Of a stretch of DNA of 64,000 nt, positions 1 through 9,075 are shown piece after piece. Position 1 is the first letter of the stretch, and each line of letters opens with the position of its first letter. The notes beneath the pieces were generated by a model, which worked only from the letters and a program-made list of their open reading frames with translations, was not told the DNA's origin and searched no databases. Origin of the DNA: Catellatospora citrea (GTDB lineage Bacteria; Actinomycetota; Actinomycetes; Mycobacteriales; Micromonosporaceae); the NCBI RefSeq assembly GCF_003610235.1, contig NZ_RAPR01000001.1, positions 8,680,001 to 8,744,000 on the forward strand, written 5' to 3'. The position numbers were made by a program, and so were the translations under genes.

Positions 1-273
1 CTCGGTCACGGTGGCCGTGCTCGCGTCCGCGCCGCCGTGCTCGGCGGGCACGGTGACGGCCAGCAGCCCGCTCGCGCTCAGCCGGTCGAGCTCGGCCCGG
101 GGCAGGCGGCGGCCGGCGTCGCGGGTGGCCGCGTCCGCGGCGAACTCGGCGGCGAGCGCCGCCGCGACCCGTAGCGCCTCGGCGTCGTCGGCGATGACGT
201 GCGCGGGGGCGGTGTCGGGAGTGGACGGGGCATCGAGGGGTGCCGAAACGAGGTCCGGTGTGGAGCTGACCAT
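1..273 (-). CDS. SfnB/acyl-CoA dehydrogenase-like sulfur acquisition oxidoreductase, N-terminal part
   Basis: Partial gene: 91 codons read on the minus strand from an ATG at 273 and run off the left edge. The visible protein has a variable 25-residue N-terminus, then a helical stretch rich in Ala with the pattern RRLPRAELDRLSASGL and VPAEHGGAD, which is typical of the N-terminal domain of SfnB/DszC-type flavin-dependent acyl-CoA dehydrogenase relatives. Family members use reduced flavin to monooxygenate organosulfur compounds during sulfur starvation. It is divergent from the operon starting near 421 and shares its 147-bp upstream region, which carries the CCCATAG-type site, so joint sulfur control is inferred. 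There is no clear Shine-Dalgarno before the ATG. The C-terminal flavin-binding part is not visible. Confidence 0.7.
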   Translation of the reverse strand, partial: MVSSTPDLVSAPLDAPSTPDTAPAHVIADDAEALRVAAALAAEFAADAATRDAGRRLPRAELDRLSASGLLAVTVPAEHGGADASTATVTE

Positions 274-330
274 GAACGGATGCTGGCACGCGCAGGTGGG
301 CCAGCACAATCCATCGAGCAGATAATTCAT

Positions 331-350
331 ATTAATTCTATGGGATATAC
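331..350. promoter_or_regulatory. Sulfur-cluster motif, copy 1 (CCCATAGA core)
   Basis: The minus strand of 337-344 reads CCCATAGA inside an AT-rich block that stands out from the GC-rich surroundings. It lies between the divergent SfnB-like gene and the leader-peptide operon, about 40 bp upstream of the proposed -35. The same core recurs at 15416 and 20451, each time upstream of a sulfur gene. The binding protein is unknown and is not evident in this window. Confidence 0.5.
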
Positions 351-382
351 CGGAGAACTGTGTGATCCAGGTCACAAAAGCC

Positions 383-412
383 TGGACGATCTTGCCTGCG
401 CGCTCCTACCGT
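383..412 (+). promoter_or_regulatory. Candidate leaderless promoter of the sulfur operon
   Basis: A -35-like TGGACG (383-388) is followed after 18 bp by a -10-like TACCGT (407-412, TAnnnT), and the ATG of the leader peptide lies 8 nt further on at 421. That spacing puts transcription start at or next to the ATG, so the leader peptide mRNA is probably leaderless. The -35 match is only moderate. Confidence 0.45.
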
Positions 413-420
413 CCCTAGCC

Positions 421-492
421 ATGAAGCGGAGCCTGCGCCTGACCCAACGGCGCCATGTGGACTTCCAACGGGTGTGCAGCAGCGGCTGTTGA
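421..492 (+). CDS. Putative sulfur-operon leader peptide, 23 aa
   Basis: A 23-codon reading frame beginning with ATG at 421. The protein is basic at the start, contains the string RRHVDFQRV, and ends in Cys (TGT) just before the stop, with a second Cys (TGC) four codons earlier. The R-x-H-V-D-x-x-R pattern followed by Ser and Cys residues is the hallmark of the actinobacterial 'putative leader peptide' group found in front of sulfur-assimilation genes. Cys-coding leaders in mycobacteria act as cysteine-sensing attenuators. The 166-nt gap to the transporter gene at 659 leaves room for an attenuator structure. The ribosome would stall at the Cys codons when charged tRNA-Cys is scarce; this is inferred. 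Confidence 0.75.
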   Translation: MKRSLRLTQRRHVDFQRVCSSGC

Positions 493-658
493 CGCCGCGC
501 ACCGGCCTGCCTCAGGCCTGACCTTCTCGCGGCTTCGCGCCGGACGGCATCGCAGCCGTGGCCCGAGCCGCTCCTCGACCCCGATCTCCGAGCCGCCCCC
601 GACGACACGAGGGCGGCCGTCTCGGCACACCCCTCACCCCTTGCTGAAGGGCTTCACC

Positions 659-2332
659 GTGCGTTTCCTCCTGTCCACCCGCCTGCTCGCCGCGTCCGTC
701 GCGATCGGAGCCCTGGCCGCCTGCGGCTCCGGCGGCGGCATCAATCCGGCCAGCGCCGACGCGTCGTCGCGTACGGCCGGGGCCGTCCTCAACGGCGCGG
801 GCGCCCCGGTCGACGGGGGCATCCTCAACCTGTCGATGTCCGCCGACCCGCTGTGCCTCGACCCGCACGCCATCTCCTCCGACGTGGAGCAGATCTTCGG
901 GCGCATCCTCACCGACAACCTGATCTACCTGGACACCGAGGGCAACCCGGGGCCGTGGCTGGCGGAGAAGTGGGAGATCTCCGCCGACGGCAAGGTCTAC
1001 ACGTTCCACCTGCGCCAGGGCGTGACGTTCAGCGACGGGGCGGTGTTCGACGCCGAGGCCGTGGTCGCCAACTTCGAGCACATGCTCGACCCGGACACCC
1101 GCTCGCCGCTGGCCGGGCCGTACATCGCGCCCTACGAGAGCAGCCGCATCGTCGACCCGTACACGCTGGAGGTGACGCTCAAGCAGCCGTACACGCCGTT
1201 CCTGGACGTGCTGGCGCAGGGCTGGCTCGGCCTGCTGTCGCCCAAGGCGATCAAGGAGAGCACCCCGGCGCAGCTGTGCGAGAAGCCGGTGGGCTCCGGG
1301 CCGTTCGTGCTGACCGGGTACACCAAGACGCAGGGCGCGACGTTCACCAAGCGGGCGGGCTACGACTGGGGACCGCCGCAGCTCGGCTACTCCGGCGCGG
1401 CGCACCTGGACGGGATCAACGTGTCCTGGGTCGGGCAGGACGCCGTGCGGTTCAACTCCCTGGTCAGCAACCAGTACCAGGCCACCGGTTACGTGCCGGC
1501 GCAGAACGCCTCCGCGGTGAAGACGAACCCGAACCTGGTGTACTCCAACGTCAACCGGATCGGGCTGCCGTACACCATCGAGTTCAACACCTCCCGCGCC
1601 CCGTTCGACGACCTGGCGATCCGGCAGGCGTTCGTGTCCGCGGTCGACCGGGAGGCCCTGGTCAAGACCGTCGGCTTCGGTGAGCGGCAGCTCGCGACCA
1701 GCTTCGTCGACCGGGTCACCAAGTACTACGACCCCGAGGTGAAGCTGCGCGGGCACGACCTGAAGCAGGCCAACGAGCTGCTGGACAAGGCCGGCTGGAC
1801 GGGTCGGGACGCCGAGGGCTACCGCACCAAGGACGGCAAGACCCTGCTGGTGCAGTGGCCGGTGGCCCAGACCGCGACCATCAGCCCGATCTTCGACCTG
1901 GTCCAGGCACAGGTGAAGGCAGCCGGCATCAAGGTCAACATCGAGCTGCTGCCCAGCGCGCAGCTGACCACCCGGCGCTACAACGGCGACTACGACCTGT
2001 CCGCGGGCGTCTGGCACACCAACACCCCGGACGTGCTCTACATCAAGTACGCCACCTTCAGCATCCCCAACGAGAAGCGGCTGGGCCAGAACACCTCCCG
2101 CATCAGCGACGCCCAGCTCGACGGCTGGCTGGAGGAGGCCCGGCGCACCGGCGACAAGGCCAAGCTGACCGAGCTGTACGGCAACGCCCAGCAGCGCCTG
2201 GCCGAACTCGTGCCCGGCTTCCCCGTCTACGACAACTCCGTGCTCTGGGCGTTCAGCGCCAAGCTGCACGACGTCGTCGTCGACACCTCCCACGGCACGC
2301 CGTACTTCGCCTACTCCTGGCTGGAGAAGTAG
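659..2332 (+). CDS. Family-5 ABC transporter solute-binding lipoprotein
   Basis: 557 aa. GTG at 659 is chosen because it gives a proper lipoprotein signal peptide (hydrophobic stretch, lipobox LAAC, Cys22) and has GAAGG about 9 nt upstream. The mature part has the family-5 layout seen in dipeptide, nickel and opine binding proteins: YTFHLRQGVTFSDG near residue 120, then a long two-lobed domain. It should capture a substrate outside the membrane for the two permeases that follow directly. Its position in a flavin monooxygenase operon suggests the ligand is an organosulfur compound, perhaps a peptide- or opine-like thioether or sulfonate; that is inference. First structural gene after the leader peptide. 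Confidence 0.9.
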   Translation: MRFLLSTRLLAASVAIGALAACGSGGGINPASADASSRTAGAVLNGAGAPVDGGILNLSMSADPLCLDPHAISSDVEQIFGRILTDNLIYLDTEGNPGPWLAEKWEISADGKVYTFHLRQGVTFSDGAVFDAEAVVANFEHMLDPDTRSPLAGPYIAPYESSRIVDPYTLEVTLKQPYTPFLDVLAQGWLGLLSPKAIKESTPAQLCEKPVGSGPFVLTGYTKTQGATFTKRAGYDWGPPQLGYSGAAHLDGINVSWVGQDAVRFNSLVSNQYQATGYVPAQNASAVKTNPNLVYSNVNRIGLPYTIEFNTSRAPFDDLAIRQAFVSAVDREALVKTVGFGERQLATSFVDRVTKYYDPEVKLRGHDLKQANELLDKAGWTGRDAEGYRTKDGKTLLVQWPVAQTATISPIFDLVQAQVKAAGIKVNIELLPSAQLTTRRYNGDYDLSAGVWHTNTPDVLYIKYATFSIPNEKRLGQNTSRISDAQLDGWLEEARRTGDKAKLTELYGNAQQRLAELVPGFPVYDNSVLWAFSAKLHDVVVDTSHGTPYFAYSWLEK

Positions 2333-2334
2333 CC

Positions 2335-3267
2335 ATGCGCCAGCTGAAACGCATCGCCACCCGGTTCGCCGCCGGTCTCGGGGTGCTGTGGGGCGCGGCG
2401 ACGCTGTCGTTCGTCGCGCTGCACGTCACCGCCGGCGACGCGGCCCTGGCGACGGTGGCCGGGGACGGGGCCAACCCGACCCAGGCCGTGCTCGAACGGG
2501 TCCGCGCCGACTACGGCCTCGACCAGCCCCTGTGGCAGCAGTACCTCGGCTATCTCGGCCGGCTGCTGCAAGGAGACCTGGGCGAGAGCTACCAGCAGCG
2601 CGTGCCCGTGGCATCGGCGATCGGGGAGCAACTGGGCGAGACGGTTCAGCTGGCGCTGTCGGCCGCGCTGGTCGCGGTCGTCCTGGCGGTGGGGACCGCG
2701 GTCCTCACCGCCAGGAGGCGGCCGTGGATCCGCTCCGCGGCCTCGGGCACCGAACTGGTGCTCACCTCGTTCCCGACCTTCGTGCTCGGCCTGGTGCTGC
2801 TCATCGTGTTCTCGTTCCCGGCCGGCTGGTTCCCGGTGTCGGGCAACGACGGGGTGTCCGCGCTGGTCCTGCCGACGTTCACGCTCGCGCTGCCGATCGC
2901 GGCGACGCTGTCGCAGGTGCTGCGCACCGAGCTGGAGGAGGTCCTCGAACAGCCGTTCATCCTCACCGCCCGCAGCCGGGGCATGCGCGACGCGGCGGTG
3001 CGGCTGCGGCACGCCCTGCGGCACGCGCTCATCCAGATCGTGACCATGTCCGGGTTCGTCATCGGCGGCCTGCTCGGCGGGGCGGTCATCACCGAGACGC
3101 TGTTCGTGCGCCGCGGCGTCGGGCAGCTCATGCTCACCGCCACCACCACCAAGGACATCCCGCTGGTGCTCGGCGTGGTGCTGTTCGCGGCCGCGGTGTA
3201 CGTGGTCGTCAACCTCGTCGTCGACATCGTCTACGGCCTCATCGACCCGAGAGTGGTGACCGCGTGA
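2335..3267 (+). CDS. ABC transporter permease (DppB type)
   Basis: 310 aa. ATG at 2335 follows the binding-protein stop by 2 nt. One N-terminal membrane segment (residues about 9-30), the periplasmic stretch with YGLDQPLWQQYLGYLGRLLQGDLGES typical of DppB/OppB permeases in shortened form, then five more membrane segments. The BPD_transp_1 EAA-like loop (TARSRGMRDAAVRLRHALRHAL) contacts the ATPase. It forms the membrane channel with the next permease. Translational coupling to the downstream gene by a 4-nt GTGA overlap. Confidence 0.92.
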   Translation: MRQLKRIATRFAAGLGVLWGAATLSFVALHVTAGDAALATVAGDGANPTQAVLERVRADYGLDQPLWQQYLGYLGRLLQGDLGESYQQRVPVASAIGEQLGETVQLALSAALVAVVLAVGTAVLTARRRPWIRSAASGTELVLTSFPTFVLGLVLLIVFSFPAGWFPVSGNDGVSALVLPTFTLALPIAATLSQVLRTELEEVLEQPFILTARSRGMRDAAVRLRHALRHALIQIVTMSGFVIGGLLGGAVITETLFVRRGVGQLMLTATTTKDIPLVLGVVLFAAAVYVVVNLVVDIVYGLIDPRVVTA

Positions 3268-4130
3268 CCGCCATAACCGTCCCCGCCGTCCTGCCCGAGC
3301 GGCGCGAACACGCCGCGACCCGGCGGCGCGCCTTCCGACCCGGTGTCGCGCTGGGCCTGGCCTTCCTCGGCCTGCTCGCCGTCGCCGCCGTCACGCCGGG
3401 CCTGCTCACCTCCCACGACCCGCTGGAGATCAGCACTGCCGGCGCGTTTGTGCCGCCCGGTGCCGATCACCTGCTCGGCACCGACCAGTCCGGCCGGGAC
3501 ACCCTGGCCCGCATGGTCTACGGGGCGCGCTCGTCGCTGCTGATGGGCCTGGGTGCGACCGCCATCGCGGTGGCTCTCGGCTCCGCGATCGGCCTGCTGG
3601 CGGGCCTGGCCAACCGGTACGTCGAAGGCGCCGTCATGCGGCTGATCGACGTGGCGCTGTCCATCCCGGACCTGCTGCTGGCCCTGGTCGTCATCACCCT
3701 GCTGGGCACCGGCACGGTCAACGCGCTGTTCGCGGTCGCGTTCGCCAGCGTGCCGTACTACGCCCGGATGATCCGCGCGCAGACGCACGTGGTCCGCGCC
3801 GCGACCTACGTCGAGGCGGCCACCGCGCTCGGGCTGCGCCGGTCGGCGGTGATCCGCCGGCACGTCCTGCCCAACGCGTTCAAGCCGCTGGTCGTGCTGG
3901 CCACCATCGGCGTCGGCAACGCCATCGGCGCGGGCGCGTCGCTCAGCTTCCTCGGCCTGGGCACCAAGCCGCCCGCGCCGGAGTGGGGCAACATGCTCTC
4001 GCTGGGCATCCAGTACATCTCCAACGACCCGTTCATGGTCATCGTGCCCGGCCTGGCCATCACGCTGACCGTGCTGTCGGTCACCGTCGTCGGCCGCGAC
4101 CTGCGCCGCCGCACGGAGGGCCGGTCATGA
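3264..4130 (+). CDS. ABC transporter permease (DppC type)
   Basis: 288 aa from GTG 3264, overlapping the previous stop by 4 nt. N-terminal DppC-like region with a first membrane helix, then HLLGTDQSGRDTLARMVYGARSSL, the signature of DppC/OppC permeases, and five further membrane helices. The EAA loop is EAATALGLRRSAVIRRHVLPNAFKPL. It pairs with the upstream permease. The end overlaps the ATPase start by 4 nt (ATGA). Confidence 0.92.
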   Translation: MTAITVPAVLPERREHAATRRRAFRPGVALGLAFLGLLAVAAVTPGLLTSHDPLEISTAGAFVPPGADHLLGTDQSGRDTLARMVYGARSSLLMGLGATAIAVALGSAIGLLAGLANRYVEGAVMRLIDVALSIPDLLLALVVITLLGTGTVNALFAVAFASVPYYARMIRAQTHVVRAATYVEAATALGLRRSAVIRRHVLPNAFKPLVVLATIGVGNAIGAGASLSFLGLGTKPPAPEWGNMLSLGIQYISNDPFMVIVPGLAITLTVLSVTVVGRDLRRRTEGRS

Positions 4131-5830
4131 GCGCCCCCGCACCGGCCGTGCCGGGGAGCGCCACCGCATCGGGCGGACGGGCCGCGGACACGACGGCCGC
4201 GCCGCTGGTCAGCGTCGACGACCTGCGGGTGTCGTTCGGCAGGCACGGCGTGGACGTCGTCGACGGGGTGTCGTTCACGATCGCGCCGGGGGAGTGCCTG
4301 GCGCTGGTCGGCGAGTCCGGGTCGGGCAAGAGTGTCACCGCCCGCACCCTGGTCGGGCTCACCGGCTACGGCGCCCGGGTGCGCGCGGCGAACCTGGAGT
4401 TCGACGGCCAGGACGTGTCCCGCAACACCGAGCGGCACTGGCGCGGGATCCGCGGCGCGCAGGTCGGCTTCGTGCTGCAGGACGCGCTCAGCTCGCTCGA
4501 CGCGCTGCGCCCGGTCGGTCGGGAGATCGCCGAGCCGCTCGCCCTGCACACCACCCTGACCAAGGCGGCCCGCGGCGAGAAGGTCATCGAGCTGCTGCGG
4601 GCCGTCGGGGTCCCCGAGCCGGAACTGCGCGCCCAGCAGTACCCGCACCAGCTCTCCGGCGGCCTGCGGCAGCGGGCGCTGATCGCCTCCGCGATCGCCT
4701 GCGGGCCGCGGCTGCTCATCGCCGACGAGCCGACCACCGCGCTCGACGCCACCGTGCAGGCGCAGATCCTGGCACTGCTCGGTGAACTCAAGCGCGGCGA
4801 CGCGGGCATGCTCGTGGTCAGCCATGACCTGTCCGTGGTCGCGCGGCTCGCCGACCGGGTCGCGGTGCTGCGCGCCGGGCGCATCGTCGAGCAGGGCCCG
4901 ACCCGGCAGGTCCTGGAGGACCCCCGCGACGAGTACACGAAGGCGCTGCTCGCCGCCGTGCCGGCGACCCACGCCAAGGGCACCCGGCTGTCGTCCGCGC
5001 CTGCGGCGGTCATCCGGGCCACCCCGCGCGAGTTCGACCGCACCACCCCGATCGTCGCCGCGGAAGGACTGGTCAAGGCGTACGCCGGACCGGACAAGGT
5101 CAACCGCACCGTGGTCCGTGAAGTGTCCTTCGCGGTGCATCCGGGGGAGACGCTCGGCATCGTCGGGGAGTCCGGCTCGGGCAAGACGACGACCGCGCGG
5201 CTGGTCCTGGGCCTGGAACGGGCCGACGGCGGGCACGTCAGCGTGCGCGGCCGCCGCTGGGACAGCCTGACCCCGGCCGACAAGCGCGCCGAGCGCCGCC
5301 GGCTGCAGATCGTCTACCAGGACCCGCTCAGCTCGTTCGACCCCCGCTACACCGTCGAGCGGGTGCTCGGCGAGGCGATCGGCGTCACCGGCCTGCGGGC
5401 CGGGCAGCGCCGCGACCGCGCCGTGGAACTGCTCGAACAGGTCAGCCTCGGCGCGGAGCACCTCAAGCGGCGGCCGCTGGAGCTGTCCGGCGGGCAGCGC
5501 CAGCGGGTGGCGATCGCCCGCGCGCTGGCCCCGGAGCCGGAGCTGATCGTCTGCGACGAGCCGGTGTCGGCGCTGGACGTCTCGGTGCAGGCGCAGATCC
5601 TGGACCTGCTCGCCGACCTGCAGGAACGGCTCGGCATCGCGTACCTGTTCATCTCGCACGACCTGGGCGTGATCCACCACGTCAGCGACCGGGTGCTGGT
5701 GATGAAGGACGGTGCTGTCGTCGAGTCCGGTGACGTGCGCCAGATCTTCACCGCGCCCGCGCACGAGTACACCCGCACGCTGCTGTCGGCCGTGCTCACC
5801 CCCGCTGCCCAGGGAGGCCCGCGTGCCTAA
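4127..5830 (+). CDS. Fused double-ATPase of the family-5 importer (DppD-DppF type)
   Basis: 567 aa. Two complete ABC ATPase domains in one chain, residues about 25-270 and 310-555. Domain 1 has Walker A GESGSGKS, signature LSGGLRQRA and Walker B LLIADEPTTALD. Domain 2 has GESGSGKTTT, LSGGQRQRV and LIVCDEPVSALD. Both sites look catalytically complete. The fused arrangement replaces separate DppD and DppF subunits. ATG 4127 overlaps the permease stop. The last 8 nt overlap the next gene, whose Shine-Dalgarno AGGGAGG lies inside this coding sequence. Confidence 0.93.
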   Translation: MSAPAPAVPGSATASGGRAADTTAAPLVSVDDLRVSFGRHGVDVVDGVSFTIAPGECLALVGESGSGKSVTARTLVGLTGYGARVRAANLEFDGQDVSRNTERHWRGIRGAQVGFVLQDALSSLDALRPVGREIAEPLALHTTLTKAARGEKVIELLRAVGVPEPELRAQQYPHQLSGGLRQRALIASAIACGPRLLIADEPTTALDATVQAQILALLGELKRGDAGMLVVSHDLSVVARLADRVAVLRAGRIVEQGPTRQVLEDPRDEYTKALLAAVPATHAKGTRLSSAPAAVIRATPREFDRTTPIVAAEGLVKAYAGPDKVNRTVVREVSFAVHPGETLGIVGESGSGKTTTARLVLGLERADGGHVSVRGRRWDSLTPADKRAERRRLQIVYQDPLSSFDPRYTVERVLGEAIGVTGLRAGQRRDRAVELLEQVSLGAEHLKRRPLELSGGQRQRVAIARALAPEPELIVCDEPVSALDVSVQAQILDLLADLQERLGIAYLFISHDLGVIHHVSDRVLVMKDGAVVESGDVRQIFTAPAHEYTRTLLSAVLTPAAQGGPRA

Positions 5831-7226
5831 GAGGATCCACGTCAACCTGTTCGAGATGAACTGCGTCGGGCACATCTCGCACGGCCTGTGGGTGCACCCG
5901 GACAACAACCGGCACCGCTTCAACGACCTCGGGTTCTGGACCGAGCTGGCCGAGCTGCTGGAGCACGGGACGTTCGACGCGGTGTTCCTGGCCGACGTCA
6001 TCGGCGCGTACGACGGGTTCCGGGGCGGTCCGCAGACCGCGCTGCGGGAGGCGGTGCAGATCCCGAACAACGATCCGCTGCTGCTCATCCCGGCCATGGC
6101 GGCGGTGACCCGCAACCTCGGGTTCGCCGCCACGTTCTCCACGACCTACGAGCCGCCGTTCGCGTTCGCGCGGCGGATGTCCACGCTGGACCACCTGACC
6201 AAGGGCCGGGTGGCGTGGAACGTGGTCACCTCGTACCTGCCCAACGCGGCCCGCAACTTCGGCCTGGCCGACGAGGTCGAGCACGATCGGCGCTACGCCA
6301 TCGCCGACGAGTACCTCGACGTGCTCTACAAGCTGTGGGAAGGGTCCTGGGACGACGACGCGGTCATCCGCGACCGCGACAACCGGGTCTACACCGACCC
6401 GGCGAAGGTCCGCTACATCAACCACGTCGGCGAGCACTACCGGGTCGCCGGGCCGCATCTGAGCGAGCCGTCCCGGCAGCGTACGCCGGTGATCTACCAG
6501 GCCGGGGCGTCGGACGCGGGCCGCGGCTTCGCGGCCAGGCACGCCGAGGCGGTGTTCGTCGGCGGCTTCTCCCTCGACGACGTGCGCGCCAACATCGAGG
6601 ACACCAAGGACCGGGCGGTCGCGTACGGCCGCGGGCGCGACGACATCAAGTTCCTCGCGGGCGCGGCGGTCATCGTCGGGCGCACCGACGCCGAGGTGGA
6701 CCGCAAGGTCGCCGAGTTCCGGCGGCTGCGCAGCGTCGAAGGCCACCTCGCGCACGCCGGAGCGGGGCTGGACTGGACCCGCTACCACCCGGACGAGCGC
6801 GTGGCCGACATCATCGCCCGGCAGGACCCCGGTCACCAGCGCCTGACCAGCCGGTTCCGGCCCGAGCAGACCGTCGGCGAGGTGCTCGAACGCTTCGGCG
6901 GCTTCGACCGCGGGCCGTTCTTCGTCGCGGGCACGCCCAAGGTCGTCGCCGACGAGCTGGAACGCTGGGTCGACCACGGCGGCATCGACGGGATCAACCT
7001 GCGCCAGTTCCTGACCCCCGGCACCGCCGCGGACTTCATCGAGCTGGTCGTCCCGGAGCTGCGGCGGCGCGGCCGCTACCGGGAGTCCTACGACGACGGC
7101 GAGACCCTGCGCGAGCGGCTGTTCGGGGCCGGGCGGCCCCGGCTGCCCGACGCGCACCCCGGGGCCCGCTACCGCGATCCCGCCGCGCTCGCGGCGGCCA
7201 CGCCCGAACCCGTGCCCGTCGGCTGA
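5823..7226 (+). CDS. NtaA/DmoA-family FMN-dependent monooxygenase 1
   Basis: 467 aa, GTG 5823 with AGGGAGG 5-11 nt upstream. The protein is a bacterial luciferase-like TIM barrel: RIHVNLFEMNCVGHISHGLW at the start, then TLDHLTKGRVAWNVVTS and a C-terminal GGIDGINLRQF region, all typical of the NtaA/SnaA/SoxA/DszA subgroup. These enzymes use FMNH2 from a separate reductase plus oxygen to attack C-S or C-N bonds of nitrilotriacetate, sulfones or dimethyl sulfide. Here the FMN reductase is the next gene. The substrate cannot be read from sequence. Confidence 0.88.
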   Translation: MPKRIHVNLFEMNCVGHISHGLWVHPDNNRHRFNDLGFWTELAELLEHGTFDAVFLADVIGAYDGFRGGPQTALREAVQIPNNDPLLLIPAMAAVTRNLGFAATFSTTYEPPFAFARRMSTLDHLTKGRVAWNVVTSYLPNAARNFGLADEVEHDRRYAIADEYLDVLYKLWEGSWDDDAVIRDRDNRVYTDPAKVRYINHVGEHYRVAGPHLSEPSRQRTPVIYQAGASDAGRGFAARHAEAVFVGGFSLDDVRANIEDTKDRAVAYGRGRDDIKFLAGAAVIVGRTDAEVDRKVAEFRRLRSVEGHLAHAGAGLDWTRYHPDERVADIIARQDPGHQRLTSRFRPEQTVGEVLERFGGFDRGPFFVAGTPKVVADELERWVDHGGIDGINLRQFLTPGTAADFIELVVPELRRRGRYRESYDDGETLRERLFGAGRPRLPDAHPGARYRDPAALAAATPEPVPVG

Positions 7227-7237
7227 GGAGGAAACCC

Positions 7238-7789
7238 ATGCCCTCGATCCTCGCGATCTCCGGATCGCCGTCGCCCACCTCGAAGACCGCCCGCGTGCTG
7301 CGGCACGTCACCGACAACCTGCCCGGCTCCGGCGCCTACGAGGTCAGCCACCTCGCGGTCCGGGACCTGCCCGCCGACGCACTGCTCGGCGCGGACGTGC
7401 GCCACCCGGCGATCCTGTCCGTCGGGGCGGCGATCGCGGCCGCCGACGGCGTCATCGTCGCGACGCCCGTGTACAAGGCCGCCTACAGCGGGGTGCTGAA
7501 GTCGCTGCTGGACCTGCTGCCGCAGTACGCGCTGGCCGGCAAGGTGGTGCTGCCGCTGGCCACCGGCGGCACCCCGGCCCACGTGCTGGCCATCGACTAC
7601 GCGCTGCGGCCGGTGCTGTCCAGCATGGGCGCGACGCACATCGTGGCCGGCTGCTTCATCCACGACAAGACCGTCGTCGACACCGACGGCGGCGGCATCC
7701 TGCTCGACGCCACCGGGCAGGCGTTCCTGGACGTCGTCGTCACCGGGTTCACCGACGCCCTCGCGGCCCGCTCCCTGCAGGCGGCCTAG
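7238..7789 (+). CDS. NAD(P)H-dependent FMN reductase (SsuE/MsuE-like)
   Basis: 183 aa. ATG 7238 has a strong GAGGAGG 7 nt upstream. Flavodoxin-like fold with the N-terminal phosphate loop ILAISGSPSPTSKT and the central ATPVYKAAYSGVLKSLLDLLP, which is characteristic of the SsuE/MsuE NADPH-dependent FMN reductases. It should supply FMNH2 to the monooxygenases encoded on both sides. Lies between monooxygenase 1 and the DszC-like gene in the same transcript. Confidence 0.92.
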   Translation: MPSILAISGSPSPTSKTARVLRHVTDNLPGSGAYEVSHLAVRDLPADALLGADVRHPAILSVGAAIAAADGVIVATPVYKAAYSGVLKSLLDLLPQYALAGKVVLPLATGGTPAHVLAIDYALRPVLSSMGATHIVAGCFIHDKTVVDTDGGGILLDATGQAFLDVVVTGFTDALAARSLQAA

Positions 7790-7790
7790 C

Positions 7791-8999
7791 GTGCCGACCA
7801 CAGAACCGGACCTGGCCGAACCGGCGGCCGCGGCGCTGAGCGCACGGGTGCTCCAGGAGCGGGCCGCGCCGGTGCTCGCGGAGATCCGGGCCGGTGCGGC
7901 CGACCGCGAACGGCTGCGCGAGCTGCCCTACGACCAGGTCCGGGCGGTGGCCAAGGCGCAGCTGTTCGCCTTCCGGATCCCCGAGGAGTACGGCGGCGCG
8001 GGCGCGAGCGTGCGCGACACCATCCGCTTCGTCGTCGACCTGGCCGCGGCCGACTCCAACGTCGCCCAGGCGCTGCGGCCCGACTTCTCGTTCGTGGAAG
8101 GGCTGGTCGCGCAGGGCTCCGACGCCGAGCGCAAGACCTGGTTCTGCCGCCTGCTGGCAGGCCAGGTCGTCGGCAACGCGGGCTGGGAGATCGGCGGCGC
8201 GAACGGTGCGATCAGCGCCCGGATCACCCGGGAGAACGGGCACTACCGGGCCACGGGCAGCAAGTACTACAGCACCGGATCCCTGTTCGCGGACTGGGTC
8301 AGCGCCACCGCGCTGGACGACGACGGGCAGCCGGTCTCCTTCATCGTGCCCCGCGACCGCGAAGGGCTGCGGCTGCACGACGACTTCGACGCCGTCGGGC
8401 AGCGGTTGACCGCCAGTGGCACCACCGACCTCGACGGCCTGGTGGTGCATCCGCACGAACTGCGCGACCGGCGTGGGTTCCGCGACCGGCGCTCGCCGGT
8501 GACCGCGTTCCTGCAGCTCTATCTCGGCGCGGTGCTGGCCGGCATCGCCCGTGACGCGCTGCGCGACGCGACCGCGTTCGCCCGGGACCGGGCCCGGCCG
8601 ATCAAGCACAGCACCGCCGCGCGGGCCGTGGACGACCCGTACGTGCGGCTCGCGGTGGGGGAGATCGCCGCGCGGGCGTACGCCGCCGAGGCGGTGGTGC
8701 TCGCCGCCGCGCAGGCGATCGACGACGCCTGGGCGGCCGACCTCGCCGAGGACACGCTGGTCCGGGCCTCGGTCGAGGTCGCGCAGGCGCAGTACGTCGC
8801 CGCCGACGCGGCGCTGCGGGCCGGGGAGCTGGTCTTCGACGTCGGCGGCGGTTCGGCGACCGCGCGCGGCCACAACCTCGACCGGCACTGGCGCAACGCC
8901 CGCACGGTCGCCAACCACAACCCGCGCCTGTGGAAGGCCGCCGCGGCGGGGGCATACCACCTCACCGGCGAGCAGCCGCCGCTGAGCGGCCTGTTCTGA
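7791..8999 (+). CDS. DszC/SfnB-type flavin-dependent monooxygenase (acyl-CoA dehydrogenase fold)
   Basis: 402 aa from GTG 7791, one nucleotide after the reductase stop. Acyl-CoA dehydrogenase N-terminal helices with FRIPEEYGGAG (residue about 60), middle beta domain containing GNAGWEIGGANG and YYSTGSLFADW, and the C-terminal helical bundle with the HRHWRNAR-like segment (NLDRHWRNART). The YSTG and HWRN patterns match DszC/SoxC and SfnB rather than true acyl-CoA dehydrogenases. Family enzymes oxidise sulfides or sulfones with reduced flavin. A relative lies at the left edge of the window on the other strand. Confidence 0.85.
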   Translation: MPTTEPDLAEPAAAALSARVLQERAAPVLAEIRAGAADRERLRELPYDQVRAVAKAQLFAFRIPEEYGGAGASVRDTIRFVVDLAAADSNVAQALRPDFSFVEGLVAQGSDAERKTWFCRLLAGQVVGNAGWEIGGANGAISARITRENGHYRATGSKYYSTGSLFADWVSATALDDDGQPVSFIVPRDREGLRLHDDFDAVGQRLTASGTTDLDGLVVHPHELRDRRGFRDRRSPVTAFLQLYLGAVLAGIARDALRDATAFARDRARPIKHSTAARAVDDPYVRLAVGEIAARAYAAEAVVLAAAQAIDDAWAADLAEDTLVRASVEVAQAQYVAADAALRAGELVFDVGGGSATARGHNLDRHWRNARTVANHNPRLWKAAAAGAYHLTGEQPPLSGLF

Positions 9000-9075
9000 C
9001 CTCGATCCGGGCGGACGACGCGTTCCGATTCCGTGCCCCGGACCGGGCACGTCTTCACCAGCAAGGAGCAACCGC

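Noticed and set aside
3806..6142. 778-codon minus-strand frame opposite the importer ATPase and monooxygenase
   Set aside because: No recognisable domain, and both plus-strand genes are well supported.
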